From contig LR594584.1 of the NCBI GenBank assembly GCA_901538445.1, forward strand, positions 3,319,586 through 3,383,585: a DNA stretch of 64,000 bases, given 5' to 3'. The translations under genes were made by a program, and so were the position numbers. This DNA is from Gemmataceae bacterium (GTDB lineage Bacteria > Planctomycetota > Planctomycetia > Gemmatales > Gemmataceae). Under the pieces are notes generated by a model. That model had not been told where the DNA came from. It saw only the letters and a program-made list of their open reading frames with translations, and searched no databases. The stretch's first letter is position 1. The number at the start of each line of letters is the position of its first letter. This document shows positions 1 through 8,987 of the stretch, piece after piece.

Positions 1-1664
1 CCCTCGGCCAGCAGCTTCTCGTTGTCCCGGTCGGCCCTCTTGCGGGCCTCCTCGTTCTCGGCGGCGAGCTTCTCGGCCCGCTTGCGCTCGTCGTGCTCCT
101 TGGCGCGCGCCACCTCGGCCGCCTTCGCCTGCTGGTCCTTCTCGGTGACGGCCTCGCGGACCCGGGCGTAGGCCACAGACAGCACGGTGACGAGCGACAC
201 CGTGGCGATGAACGTGAACGACGCCAGCAGCGCCAGCGACGGGTGCCGCCGCGCCCACTTCACGCCCCGGCCCCACGCCGAGAGCGGCCGGGCGACGATC
301 GGCTCGCCCCGCAGGAACCGCTGGAGGTCGTCGCCCAGCGCGTCGGCCGTCAGGTAGCGCTTCGCCGGGTTCTTCGTCAGGCACTTCAGGCAGATCGTTT
401 CGAGGTCGCGGGGGACCGTGGGCTGGAGCTGCCGGGGCGGGACCGGGTCGTCGTGGAGCACCTGGAGGACGGTGTCGAGCGGGGTCTCGCCGAGGAACGG
501 CGGCCGACCGGTGAGCAGCTCGTAGAGGATCGCCCCGAGGGCGTAGATATCGACCGACGGCCCGACCTCGCGGGTCTTGCCCTGGGCCTGTTCGGGGGCG
601 ATGTAGCTCGGCGTGCCCATCACCGCGCCGGTCTTCGTGCCGCCGTCGGGGTTCTCCGTGTCGTTGAGCCGCTTGGCGAGCCCGAAGTCGGTGACCTTCG
701 GGACCGGTTTGACCACCTTGGCCGGGGCCGACTTGCTCCCGCTGTGCCGGTAGCCGAGGACCGGGAACCGGAAGTCGGGCGGAGCGGCCGCGGCGTCGCC
801 CGCCCCCCACGCGCGGGTCGCAGCGTACTCGCCCGCGGGGGCGTCGGCACGCACCCCCTGGAGGAGGACGTTCCCCGGCTTCAGGTCGCGGTGGACGACG
901 CCCTGGTTGTGGGCGTACTGCATCGCCCGCGACAGCACCTCGACCAGTTCCGCCGCGTCGCGGGCCGACCACGGGGACTTCTTGAGGTGCTGCGCCAGGT
1001 TCCCGCCGTCCACGAACTCGAGCGCCAGGTACAGGTGCCCGTCGGCCTCGCCGATCTCGAAGATCTGGACGATGTGCGGGTTCTGGAGGGTCGCGACGGC
1101 CTCGGCCTCGCGGCGGAACCGCTCCCGCTCGTTCCGCCCGGCGTGGCTCCCGGCGAGGATCATCTTGAGCGCGACCGGCCGGTTCAGGCTCAGTTGCCGG
1201 GCCTTGTAGACGACGCCCATGCCGCCGCGGCCGAGTTCGCCGTGGATCTCGTAGCCGGGCACCGCGGGCGGGGCGAACTCGATGGCCTGGGCGAACGGCA
1301 CGACCGAGTCCGGGTTCATCGTGGACTTCGGCTCGGCCATCGGCACGTCGTCGGGGTACGGCGGCGGAGGCGGCACCGGGGCCGCCCCGACCGGCATGCC
1401 GACGAGGGACGAGAACGACGGCGTGTCGCCCGACGACTGGCGGGGCGTGGGCCCGGCCGGGTTGAACTCCAGCGTCGCAACGTCGGCATCGGGGACGTCG
1501 ATCAGGTCGAGCCGGCCGACCGCGCCGCGGGCCGGGGCGGCGGCCCCCGGGGTGCCGTTCACCGGCGTCAACAGCGTGTCGCCGCACACCGGGCAGGCCC
1601 GGGGGGCGTTCCCCTCGCGCGGTGCCCAGGTGTGTCCGAACGAGCAACTGTAGCCGCCGGCCAT
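1..1664 (-). CDS. Membrane-anchored Ser/Thr protein kinase (Pkn2/Hanks type), 3' end outside window
   Basis: Eukaryotic-type Ser/Thr kinase, expected to phosphorylate cytosolic proteins from the membrane. About 554 residues are visible from the ATG at 1664; the C-terminus runs off the window. Residues 6-28 hold a Cys/His cluster (YSCSFGHTW, then CPVCG) resembling a zinc ribbon. The kinase domain starts near residue 137 with GELGRGGMGVVYKAR, then HRDLKPGNVLL (His near 258), DFGLAKR and GTPSYIAPEQA. A transmembrane helix lies at about 473-500, followed by a Lys/Glu/Ala-rich coiled coil (EKLAAENEEARKRA); in this family WD40 or TPR repeats often follow, which cannot be checked here. Odd: 57 residues separate NVLL from DFG where about 10 are usual. 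Divergent from the copper ATPase, with a promoter-like motif upstream. Confidence 0.93.
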   Translation of the reverse strand, partial: MAGGYSCSFGHTWAPREGNAPRACPVCGDTLLTPVNGTPGAAAPARGAVGRLDLIDVPDADVATLEFNPAGPTPRQSSGDTPSFSSLVGMPVGAAPVPPPPPYPDDVPMAEPKSTMNPDSVVPFAQAIEFAPPAVPGYEIHGELGRGGMGVVYKARQLSLNRPVALKMILAGSHAGRNERERFRREAEAVATLQNPHIVQIFEIGEADGHLYLALEFVDGGNLAQHLKKSPWSARDAAELVEVLSRAMQYAHNQGVVHRDLKPGNVLLQGVRADAPAGEYAATRAWGAGDAAAAPPDFRFPVLGYRHSGSKSAPAKVVKPVPKVTDFGLAKRLNDTENPDGGTKTGAVMGTPSYIAPEQAQGKTREVGPSVDIYALGAILYELLTGRPPFLGETPLDTVLQVLHDDPVPPRQLQPTVPRDLETICLKCLTKNPAKRYLTADALGDDLQRFLRGEPIVARPLSAWGRGVKWARRHPSLALLASFTFIATVSLVTVLSVAYARVREAVTEKDQQAKAAEVARAKEHDERKRAEKLAAENEEARKRADRDNEKLLAE

Positions 1665-1700
1665 GTTCGGCCCTGTTCGGGAGAGGACTTGACACCCTTG

Positions 1701-1730
1701 AATGTATCCGGGCGAACCCCGCGGGTGCAA
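1701..1730 (-). promoter_or_regulatory. Putative sigma70-type promoter of the Ser/Thr kinase gene
   Basis: On the minus strand TTGCAC (1730-1725) and TACATT (1706-1701) are separated by 18 nt, and the -10 motif ends 36 nt before the ATG at 1664. Spacing and hexamers fit a housekeeping promoter, but this is motif reading only. The rest of the 243-nt divergent spacer (1665-1907) shows no other clear element. Confidence 0.4.
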
Positions 1731-1907
1731 CCGCATAAGGTGCCCGGACCGCCCGGGTTGTCGCGCGCCACCGGCCCATTCCGACCGCGGCCACACACAT
1801 TAGACGAGACAGACCCCCCCGCCGCACGGTCACGCTTCGAAACTTGATGGCCGCCGTAGACTACTGGTGAGGGCGGTTTCACGCCCGTCCAACCATGAGG
1901 TCACCCC

Positions 1908-4301
1908 GTGTCCCCCACCGACCCCAACGCCCAGAGGCCGCGCCCGACGTCCTTCGGCCTGGCGCTCGTGACCGAAACCGCCACCGACCCCGTGTGCGGG
2001 ATGACGGTGGACCCGGCGACGGCCGCGGGCGCAACCACCCACGCCGGAACCACCTACCACTTCTGTAGCACGCACTGCCTCACGAAGTTCCGGGCCGACC
2101 CGGGCCGCTACCTCGCGTCCGCACCGGTCGCGGGGAGCTGCTGCCACGGGCACGGCCACGACGCGAAGCCGGCTCGCCCCGCGGCCCCCGGCTCGAAGTA
2201 CACCTGCCCGATGCACCCCGAGGTCGTCACCGACGGCCCGGCGTCGTGTCCGCTTTGCGGAATGGCGCTCGAACCGATGACGCCGACGGCGGGCCCGGAG
2301 GACGATTCCGAACTCCGCGACATGACCCGCCGGTTCGTCGTCTCGGCGGCGTTCACGCTCCCGCTGTTCGTGCTGACGATGGCCCCGATGCTCGGCGCGT
2401 CGCTCCCGCACGCGCTACTGGAGGCCACGAACTGGATCGGGCTCGCGCTCTCCACGCCCGTGGTGTTCTGGGCGGCGCGGCCGTTCTTCGTCCGGGCGGT
2501 CGAGGCGCTCCGGCACCGCACCGCGAACATGTTCACGCTGATCTCGCTCGGCACCGCGGCCGCGTGGGGCTACAGCGCCGCCGCGACACTCGTACCGTCA
2601 GCGTTCCCCGCGGGTTTCACGCACGGGCACGGCGTCGAGACGTACTTCGAGGCGGCCGCCGTGATCGTGACGCTCGTACTGCTCGGCCAGATCCTCGAAC
2701 TCCGGGCGCGGCGCAGCACCGGAGCGGCGATCCGCTCGCTCCTCGCACTCGCCCCGGCGACCGCCCGGCGGGTGAACGCGGACGGCACCGAGGCCGACGT
2801 TCCGCTGGAAGACGTCGCGGTCGGCGACCGGCTACGGGTGCGGCCCGGCGAGAAGGTGCCGGTAGACGGCGCGGTCGCCGAGGGCGGGAGTTCCGTGGAC
2901 GAGTCGATGCTGACGGGCGAGCCGCTGCCGGTCGAGAAGCGGGCCGGCGACGCGGTCATCGGCGGCACCGTGAACGCCACCGGGTCGTTCGTGATGGTCG
3001 CGGAGAGGGTCGGCGGCGACACGGTCCTCGCCCGCATCGTCGCGCTCGTGGCCGAGGCCCAGCGGAGCCGCGCCCCGGTCCAGAAGCTCGCGGACCTCGT
3101 CGCGGCGTGGTTCGTGCCGGCGGTCGTCGTCGTGGCGCTGGTCACGTTCGCGCTGTGGGCCGCGTTCGGCCCCGCCCCGTCGCTGGCGTTCGCGCTGGTG
3201 AACGCGGTCGCGGTGCTCATCATCGCGTGCCCGTGCGCCCTCGGGCTGGCGACGCCGATGTCGGTGATCGTCGGGATCGGCCGCGGGGCCACCGCCGGCG
3301 TGCTGATCCGCTCGGCCGACGTCCTCGAACGGCTCGAGACGGTCGACACCGTCGTAGTGGACAAGACCGGCACGCTCACCGAGGGCAAGCCGAAGCTGGT
3401 GACCGTGCGGCCCGTTGGGTCCGCGACCGAGGTCGAGGTGCTGCGGGTCGCGGCGGGTCTGGAGCGCGGGAGCGAGCACCCGCTCGCGGCCGCGGTCCTC
3501 ACCGGCGCGGCCGCGAGCGGGATCACCCCGGCCGCGGTCGAGAGGTTCGAGGCTCTGCCCGGTCAGGGCGTCCGCGGTCGCGTCGAAGGGCGCGACGCGG
3601 CGCTCGGGAACGCCGCGATGATGGAGGCGGCCTGTGCGCCGGTCCCCGCCGCCCTGGCCGACGCCGCCGAGGAGTTGCGCCGCGCCGGGCAGACGGTCGT
3701 GTTCGTGTCGCAGGCCGGGGCCGTGGTCGGGCTCCTCGGCGTGGCCGACCCGGTGAAGGCGACGAGTGCCGAGGCGCTGGCGCGACTGCGGCGCGACGGC
3801 GTGGACGTGGTGATGCTCACGGGTGACAGCGCCGCGACCGCGAACGCCGTCGCCGCAACGCTCGGGATCACCCGGGTGTTCGCGGGCGTGCTGCCGGACC
3901 AGAAGGCCGCGGTCGTTCAGCAACTGCGGGGAGAGGGCCGGGTGGTCGCGATGGCCGGCGACGGGATCAACGACGCTCCCGCACTGGCGGCCGCGGACGT
4001 CGGCATCGCGATGGGCACCGGGACCGACGTGGCGATCGAATCGGCCGGCGTGACGCTGGTGAAGGGCGACCTCCGCGGCATCTCGCAGGCGCGGGCGCTG
4101 AGCCGGGCGACGATGCGGAACATCCGCCAGAACCTGTTCTTCGCGTTCGCCTACAACCTGCTCGGCGTCCCCGTCGCGGCGGGGGTGCTGTACCCCGCGT
4201 TCGGCATCCTGTTCGGGCCGATGCTCGCGGCGGTCGCGATGAGCCTCAGTTCGGTGTCCGTCGTGGCGAACGCCCTGCGGCTCCGGGCCGTTCGATTGTG
4301 A
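1908..4301 (+). CDS. copA: Copper-translocating P-type ATPase with N-terminal YHS and heavy-metal-binding segments
   Basis: P1B-type ATPase that exports Cu(I) across the inner membrane using ATP. The 797 residues show, in order: a YHS-like domain (DPVCGMTV...HFCSTHC, about 27-65), a His-rich HGHGHD stretch, a [14 protein letters not shown] metal-binding motif (about 98-123), paired membrane helices, TGE ([10 protein letters not shown]), the CPC transport motif (441-443), the phosphorylated Asp485 in [16 protein letters not shown] and [14 protein letters not shown] with CPMHP/YHS modules points to copper rather than zinc. The GTG start at 1908 has TGAGG 7 nt upstream; the nearby ATG at 1895 is out of frame. 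No copper-responsive regulator gene is adjacent. Confidence 0.95.
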   Translation: MSPTDPNAQRPRPTSFGLALVTETATDPVCGMTVDPATAAGATTHAGTTYHFCSTHCLTKFRADPGRYLASAPVAGSCCHGHGHDAKPARPAAPGSKYTCPMHPEVVTDGPASCPLCGMALEPMTPTAGPEDDSELRDMTRRFVVSAAFTLPLFVLTMAPMLGASLPHALLEATNWIGLALSTPVVFWAARPFFVRAVEALRHRTANMFTLISLGTAAAWGYSAAATLVPSAFPAGFTHGHGVETYFEAAAVIVTLVLLGQILELRARRSTGAAIRSLLALAPATARRVNADGTEADVPLEDVAVGDRLRVRPGEKVPVDGAVAEGGSSVDESMLTGEPLPVEKRAGDAVIGGTVNATGSFVMVAERVGGDTVLARIVALVAEAQRSRAPVQKLADLVAAWFVPAVVVVALVTFALWAAFGPAPSLAFALVNAVAVLIIACPCALGLATPMSVIVGIGRGATAGVLIRSADVLERLETVDTVVVDKTGTLTEGKPKLVTVRPVGSATEVEVLRVAAGLERGSEHPLAAAVLTGAAASGITPAAVERFEALPGQGVRGRVEGRDAALGNAAMMEAACAPVPAALADAAEELRRAGQTVVFVSQAGAVVGLLGVADPVKATSAEALARLRRDGVDVVMLTGDSAATANAVAATLGITRVFAGVLPDQKAAVVQQLRGEGRVVAMAGDGINDAPALAAADVGIAMGTGTDVAIESAGVTLVKGDLRGISQARALSRATMRNIRQNLFFAFAYNLLGVPVAAGVLYPAFGILFGPMLAAVAMSLSSVSVVANALRLRAVRL

Positions 4302-4845
4302 CCCGCAGAATCGCACACCGACGTGTTGCGGAACCATCCAGTGCGTAGGTGCCGCGGACCCGTTCCCGGAGCCTGAGGGCCAAAATCACGGGCGCCGCGG
4401 CCGCGTAAACCGCTTCAATTCCGCAAGTTCCCCGCCGCCCGCACGCGGCACGCTGCCGACTGCGGGGACATTGGCACCGTGCTTGCAATTGGTGGTGACG
4501 AGTCGGATGCGAGTCCCGACTTACGCGAGATGATCTGCCCACCACACGACGGGCGCGAGAGTAGCGGGGTATGCGAGTCCCCCGCCGAATCTCGCGCCCC
4601 ACTTCTTTCTTGTTTTCCCACCAGCACTTCACGCCCCGTCTCTGGACCGGTTTGGGTGCCGTTCGGGTGCCATTCTCCGAGAGAAGGCGGACACGGCCGA
4701 CCCGCGGTCTCCTGATGATCGGGGTGAGCGTGGGGGTCGTGTGTCGGGGCGCTCCAATTCTCGACCCGGGGGCCATTTTTCCTGGCACGGTTCGGCCCGG
4801 GTTCGCGACTGTTCGAGTGTCACGGCCCCCAACCCCACCTGCGCC
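4302..4845. other. 544-nt spacer without a convincing gene
   Basis: Open frames overlapping this stretch lack recognisable protein features and have no good start. The only clear structure is the hairpin at 4551-4599 and a small 6-bp repeat (AGTCGG 4501-4506, CCGACT 4516-4521). Confidence 0.5.
4551..4599 (+). terminator. Hairpin followed by a pyrimidine/T-rich run
   Basis: GGGCGCGAGA (4551-4560) pairs perfectly with TCTCGCGCCC (4590-4599), and inner GCGGG/CCCGC can extend the stem. It is followed by CTTCTTTCTTGTTTTCCC. It could end transcripts from the copper ATPase 250 nt upstream, though the distance is long. Confidence 0.4.
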
Positions 4846-5178
4846 ATGCACCCCGTTCCCGACGCCACGACCACCGCACCACCGCGACTCATCACCGCCG
4901 TGCCCCGGGACGGCGGGTGCGTCGAGGTGGTGACCGAGTTCGAAGCCCTGTCGCCGGTCCCGTGGGCGGCGCTGAGCCCGGAGAACCGGGGGCGGGCCGT
5001 GGCGCTGATCACCGAGATCCACGGGGCCGACGTCGAGGTGGCCGCGGCCCCGGCCTCCGTGCGGGCGCAGTTGCTCCAGTCGCTCCCCGAGGAGATCGAC
5101 CCGTGCGAGTACGCGGCCACGGTCCGCGCGTACCTGGCGGCCGCCCGTCGGGACTGCGCCGAACTCGGACGGGGGTGA
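4846..5178 (+). CDS. Small hypothetical protein (110 aa)
   Basis: No family recognised. From the ATG at 4846 (MHPVPDATT) the protein is soluble, acidic and Ala/Glu-rich, with no signal peptide or membrane helix. The C-terminal half looks helical (VRAQLLQSLPEEIDPCEYA, then YLAAARRDCAEL). It is convergent with the exported protein gene at 5211. G+C and codon use match the neighbours, so it is probably real. Confidence 0.55.
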   Translation: MHPVPDATTTAPPRLITAVPRDGGCVEVVTEFEALSPVPWAALSPENRGRAVALITEIHGADVEVAAAPASVRAQLLQSLPEEIDPCEYAATVRAYLAAARRDCAELGRG

Positions 5179-5210
5179 CCGGCCGGTGCCCCCGTGGCGG
5201 GGGCGACCCG

Positions 5211-5786
5211 CTACTCGTTCGGCTCGGCCTTCGGTCGGAACGACTTCAAGGCCCGCGTCACGACCTCGTCGCCGCCCCGCTTCACCACCCGTTTGACCTC
5301 CCCCACGCCGGGGGCGTACCACGACGTCTGTGCCCCGCCCTCGTGCTCCCACACCACCCGCACTGCGGTGAACGTGCCGGCCGGGACCACGACCTTTTCC
5401 GCCTCGTGGACCGTACGCTTCCCACCGTCGGCGGCGTCCCAGGAGTCGCCGGCCCGGACCCCGACCTTGAGGAGCCACACGGCCACGTCGCTGCCGTCCG
5501 GGCCGGTCCGGTCCTGGCGGAGCCCGGCGGGCGAGACGACCACCTTGGCGTACACCGTCGCGTTCCCGTTCGTGCCCTCCCGGGCGACCACCAGAGCGTC
5601 GCCGTCCTTCTCCACCGCCGCGACGACGACGGTCTCGTCCCCGCGGCCGTCGCGCTCGTAGACCCACTTCGCCCCGACCGCCGTCGGGAAGTAGACCGGG
5701 GCGGCCCCGGCCCCCTTCGGCACCGGTGCGGCGGGGGCGGACACCGGCACCAGAAGGACCACGCACCAGGCGACACGACGAGCCAT
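5211..5786 (-). CDS. Secreted hypothetical protein (191 aa)
   Basis: Unrecognised exported protein. The ATG at 5786 gives a classic signal peptide (MARRVAWCVVLLVPVSAPAA, cleavage near residue 20). The mature part begins YFPTAVGAKWVYERDG and is beta-rich; this opening recalls a group of planctomycete and acidobacterial exported proteins of unknown role that start with a 'Y/FPL.vGtkW.Y' segment. The longer frame up to 5915 is unlikely because it buries the signal peptide. It sits between a small hypothetical gene (convergent) and the endonuclease gene (same strand, 142 nt upstream). Confidence 0.75.
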   Translation of the reverse strand: MARRVAWCVVLLVPVSAPAAPVPKGAGAAPVYFPTAVGAKWVYERDGRGDETVVVAAVEKDGDALVVAREGTNGNATVYAKVVVSPAGLRQDRTGPDGSDVAVWLLKVGVRAGDSWDAADGGKRTVHEAEKVVVPAGTFTAVRVVWEHEGGAQTSWYAPGVGEVKRVVKRGGDEVVTRALKSFRPKAEPNE

Positions 5787-5928
5787 AGTGATCTCCCCAC
5801 CCGGGTCCGGGACGGTCCGGCGACCGGCCGATTCTACACCCGCGGCCGGTCGCGCGACAACCGCGGAGCAGTGGGGCCGCCCTGCCCCGCCGTGGGCCAG
5901 TTTTTCCCGCCGCACTTCTGACGCGGGG

Positions 5929-6840
5929 TCACTCGGCCGCGAGCGGGACGGGAATCTCGTCCCGCTTCGCCCGGAGCTGGTCGGCGATCGGGGGAGGGAG
6001 CAGGTCGAAGAACGTGTAGCCGGTCAGCGACTCCACCTCCCGCACGCTCACCCGGTACCGCCCCCAGTCGCGACCGACGCTCGGGTCGTTGGGAACGATC
6101 ACCGCGATCACACGGGTCGCCGCGGTGACCCGGCCCAGGTCTTCTGCCTTCCCGGTGCCCCCCTCGACCACCACGACCACCTTCCAGCACCGTGCGGGCA
6201 CGGTCACCTTCCCGCCGGCGATCACGTCGGCCGGCCCGTTGTCCCCCGTGCCGCCGACCCCCTCGACCCCGGCGACGGTGTACACGACGGCCCCCCGCCG
6301 GGCGAGGCCGCCGGCGTACTCCTCAAGGCCGCGCCACGCGCCCCGGGTGAGGTGCGGGGCCAGAGGCACGACGTTCGACATCGCGAACGTGGCGTCGGTC
6401 GCCTGCTGCGTGGCGCTGCGGTCAGCGGGCGGGCACAGTTGGCCGCGGTCGAACCCGGTGCCGTGGTAGTCCCCCGGTAGAACTCGCGCGAACGCCGCGG
6501 GCAGAGCCCCGTCCGGGTGGAAGCCGCCCCGCCGCAGCGGCCCGAAGTCGGACCAGTGGAGCCGCCAGCTCACCCAGTTCGGCCCGCCCTTGTCGCGGTT
6601 GTAGCTCGCGGCGAAGGCCGGTCCGGTCAGCAGATAGTTGTTCGGCCCGCCGGGTCCGGCCGCGGCACGCGACGGGTTGCCCAACAGGAGGTGGGGGCCG
6701 GGGTCCGGCGGCGACGGGGCAACCGGGCGGCTCGGGGGCTCAGCAGGCCCCACCCCCTCGCCGCGGGTAACCACCCACGACGCCACCGCGGTCAGGAGGA
6801 TCGCCGCTGCGAGGGCGTGCTGCTTGGTTCTGGTGCCCAC
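5929..6840 (-). CDS. DNA/RNA non-specific endonuclease family protein, active site degenerate
   Basis: Member of the Serratia nuclease/NucA beta-beta-alpha-metal family. The GTG at 6840 is chosen because GGAGG lies 6 nt upstream and it gives an N-terminal membrane/signal segment (HALAAAILLTAVASWVV); upstream in-frame codons look non-coding. The core motif reads FDRGQLCPPADR instead of DRGH, so the general-base His (His89 in Serratia) is Gln134, confirmed by the codon CAA. The Mg-ligand Asn (Asn119 in Serratia, LNQGAW) is Thr165 in HLTRGAW, with matching spacing. The following Glu (GLEEY) remains. It is probably exported or membrane-anchored and inactive as a nuclease, or uses altered chemistry. 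Confidence 0.85.
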   Translation of the reverse strand: MGTRTKQHALAAAILLTAVASWVVTRGEGVGPAEPPSRPVAPSPPDPGPHLLLGNPSRAAAGPGGPNNYLLTGPAFAASYNRDKGGPNWVSWRLHWSDFGPLRRGGFHPDGALPAAFARVLPGDYHGTGFDRGQLCPPADRSATQQATDATFAMSNVVPLAPHLTRGAWRGLEEYAGGLARRGAVVYTVAGVEGVGGTGDNGPADVIAGGKVTVPARCWKVVVVVEGGTGKAEDLGRVTAATRVIAVIVPNDPSVGRDWGRYRVSVREVESLTGYTFFDLLPPPIADQLRAKRDEIPVPLAAE

Positions 6841-7135
6841 GGGTGCCTCCGTGCCGGAGCGGCGGGAGTTCAAGTCAGGCGGGTCTGGGCCGACCACTGG
6901 TGGGGTCGGCGGATGGCGGCCGGAACAATGACGGTCCAGGCGGACGCGACTAACTGATCCACACCAGTCGGTCGGGCGATCCCCCAGATTTCTCATTATT
7001 TGTCCAGATACACCGTTTTGGCATTACATTCAATTGCGTGGGCGGGTCAAGAGCGGACACGTCCGCGCCCGGTGGTCTGCGCTCCGATCAGGTGTGAGGG
7101 GGCGAATTCTGTTAATTCGTACCCGTGGCGTGTGT
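6841..7135. other. Spacer upstream of the nuclease gene, no gene seen
   Basis: This 295-nt stretch contains the nuclease leader and an AT-richer patch around 6985-7030. No gene is convincing. From 7085 the repeat cluster begins. Confidence 0.4.
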
Positions 7136-7495
7136 CCCCTCTCCCCTCGCGGGAGAGGGTGCCGCGAGTCCGCGAGCGGCGGGTAAGGGGTGAAGGCGTT
7201 CGGGGTGAAGACGCTTGACCCCTCACCCGGCTCGCAAAGCCTCGCCACCCTCTCCCGCAAGGGGAGAGGGACAGAGATCGGGGCTCGGGTGCTTGGTTTG
7301 TTGCCCTCTCCCCTTGCGGGAGAGGGTGCCGCGAGTCTTCGAGCGGCGGGTGAGGGGTGAACGCCTCTGAAGGGTTGGGGCTGTACCCCTCACCCGGCCG
7401 CGAGGCGCGGCCGCCCTCTCCCGCAAGGGGAGAGGGCACCGAACCACGACCCGACGGATACGGATTACGGCGATTCGGTGTGAGGAGGCGAATCC
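7085..7495. repeat. Imperfect 25-bp direct repeats flanking a palindromic repeat cluster
   Basis: CGATCAGGTGTGAGGGGGCG (start of the 25-mer at 7085-7109) and CGATTCGGTGTGAGGAGGCG (start of the 25-mer at 7471-7495) match at 21 of 25 positions and bracket the four palindromic units. They may mark the borders of a composite repeat element or be further members of the same repeat family. Confidence 0.55.
7136..7438. repeat. Cluster of four REP-like palindromic repeats in alternating orientation
   Basis: Four related units: A (+) 7136-7199, B (-) 7218-7270, C (+) 7304-7367, D (-) 7384-7438. Each contains the hairpin CCCTCTCCC-(CTTGC or CTCGC)-GGGAGAGGG followed by a short spacer, GAGCGGCGGGTGA-like sequence and GGGGT. 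Neighbouring units are inverted, so A/B and C/D can also fold as larger stems. The form resembles REP/BIME-type intergenic elements of other bacteria. Confidence 0.8.
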
Positions 7496-7554
7496 GAACC
7501 AACTGCACCCTCTAACGGGTACAATGAGGTGAGACGCACCCCGGAGCCGCAGCC

Positions 7555-8253
7555 ATGACCCGTTCCGCTCTCGCCGCCCTTCTCCTCGTCGCACTTCCGG
7601 CCGCGGCCCACGCCCAACCACTGTCACCCGGAATCGCCGCGTCGCCGGCCGGAGGGTTCGGGAGCGGGGGGCGGGCGCCGCTCGCGCCGGGGATTGCCGC
7701 GTCGCCGGCCGGAGGGTTCGGGGGCGGGTGGCGGTCGCCGGTCCCGGCCGCGCCGTCGCCGATCCCGCTCGGCCCGAAGTACCCGTGCGGGGGCGGTGTG
7801 GGCGGTGGGTTCGGGCCGGCGTGCCCGGCCCCGGGGTTCCCGTTCTCCGGGATCTGGACCGGCGGGTACGGCTTCGGCGGCGCGCCGTACTACGGCTACG
7901 GGTTCGGGTACGCTCCCACCACGAGCTTCTCGTTCGTCGCGCCGACCTACGACCCGCCGCCGATCCAGGCCGGGCCGAACCTGGCCATCGGGGACGAGTT
8001 CCCCGCGGTCCTCACGCTGGAGTTCCCGGCCGCGGCCGAGGTGTGGGTGAACGGCAAGAAGGGCGACGGGAAGCCGACCACCGAGTGGACGCTCACGTCC
8101 CCGCTCGTGAAGACCGGGACCGAGTACACGTTCGACGTGAAGGCCCGCTGGACCGTCAACGGCAAGACCTACGAGTACACCCGAACGGTTAACGTGGGCA
8201 GCGGGAACCGGAGCCGGGCGCTGGTCGTCGCCGGGGTGGAATTGAAGGAGTGA
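7555..8253 (+). CDS. Secreted TIGR03000-like planctomycete protein
   Basis: Exported protein with a signal peptide (MTRSALAALLLVALPAAAHAQ) and a low-complexity Gly/Pro/Tyr region. That region includes two copies of a roughly 20-residue repeat (LSPGIAASPAGGFG, LAPGIAASPAGGFG) and GYGFGGAPYYGYGFGY. The C-terminal domain (about 150-232) reads TLEFPAAAEVWVNGK...TYTFDVKARW-like...GKTYEYTRTVNV, the pattern of the planctomycete TIGR03000 domain, whose function is unknown. A paralogue with the same layout lies at 9574-10191. The ATG at 7555 follows GGAG; a TACAAT motif at 7520-7525 may be the -10 element. The stop overlaps the GTG of the phosphatase gene. Confidence 0.85.
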   Translation: MTRSALAALLLVALPAAAHAQPLSPGIAASPAGGFGSGGRAPLAPGIAASPAGGFGGGWRSPVPAAPSPIPLGPKYPCGGGVGGGFGPACPAPGFPFSGIWTGGYGFGGAPYYGYGFGYAPTTSFSFVAPTYDPPPIQAGPNLAIGDEFPAVLTLEFPAAAEVWVNGKKGDGKPTTEWTLTSPLVKTGTEYTFDVKARWTVNGKTYEYTRTVNVGSGNRSRALVVAGVELKE

Positions 8254-8987
8254 CTGCGATCCCGACCCCAACCGCGCGCTCCGCTTACGCGGTCATCTTT
8301 TTCGTTCTGGCGTGTGCTTGTGGGGTCTGCGCCGGGGCCGCGGCCGGAAACGGGAACTGGCTGGGGATCGCCCCTGGTTGGATGGCGGTCGCGTTTCTGT
8401 CCCTCGCGGCCGCGTACGCGGGTGTCGGCCCGCGAGTATTCGGGAAGCGCGACACGGGGCGGCAGTCGCCCGTGAGCCGCGTGCTGTTCGCGCCGTATTT
8501 CATGCTGAACGCGGTCGTCTGGCAGGTCCACCGGGCGGTGAGCCGTGAGCCGGCGTTCGCCGAGGTGGTCCCGAACCTCTTCTTCGGCCGCCGCCTCACG
8601 AACCTCGAGGCCCGCACCGCAGCGGCACGGGTCGGCTGGCACGCGGTCCTCGACCTCGCCCCGGAGTTCGCCGAAGCGCCCGCGTTGCGCACCCTTCCCG
8701 GCCACCGCTCGCTCCCGGTTCTCGATGCGACCGCACCTGACCCCGACCTGCTCCGCGAGGCGGTCCGCTGGCTGGCCGTGGCCGTCGCGGCGGGTCCGAC
8801 CTACGTTCACTGCGCACTCGGTCACGGCCGCACCGGAACCGTCGTGGTCGCGTACCTGCTCGCGACCGGCGCGGCCCCATCGGTCGCGGACGGCGTGAGG
8901 CTCCTGCGCTCGCACCGCCCGGGGGTGCGACTGAGCCGCACGCAGCGCGATGCGGTCGCGACGTTCGCCGGCTCCCGGGTCACCTGA
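8250..8987 (+). CDS. Dual-specificity protein phosphatase-like membrane protein
   Basis: Cys-based phosphatase of the DSP/PTP fold. Two hydrophobic segments at the N-terminus (about 12-32 and 43-60) suggest membrane anchoring. The catalytic loop VHCALGHGRTGT matches HCx5R(S/T), with Cys188 and Arg194, and Asp residues in LPVLDATAPD are candidates for the general acid. The GTG at 8250 overlaps the upstream stop (GTGA), with AAGGAG directly before it, suggesting coupling to the TIGR03000-like gene; the next in-frame ATG would lose the first helix. It may act on phosphoproteins or phosphoinositide/lipid substrates; the fold does not decide. Confidence 0.8.
   Translation: MTAIPTPTARSAYAVIFFVLACACGVCAGAAAGNGNWLGIAPGWMAVAFLSLAAAYAGVGPRVFGKRDTGRQSPVSRVLFAPYFMLNAVVWQVHRAVSREPAFAEVVPNLFFGRRLTNLEARTAAARVGWHAVLDLAPEFAEAPALRTLPGHRSLPVLDATAPDPDLLREAVRWLAVAVAAGPTYVHCALGHGRTGTVVVAYLLATGAAPSVADGVRLLRSHRPGVRLSRTQRDAVATFAGSRVT

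Noticed and set aside
93-1847. Long plus-strand frame (584 codons) opposite the Ser/Thr kinase
   Set aside because: Antisense shadow of a clear kinase gene; the translation is Arg/Gly-rich low complexity, typical of high-GC shadow frames.
4571-4933. Plus-strand frame in the spacer after copA
   Set aside because: It overlaps the better supported 4846 gene in another frame, contains the hairpin and has no recognisable protein features.
7136-7438. Insertion sequence remnant
   Set aside because: No transposase fragment or terminal target duplication; the content is palindromic repeat units only.
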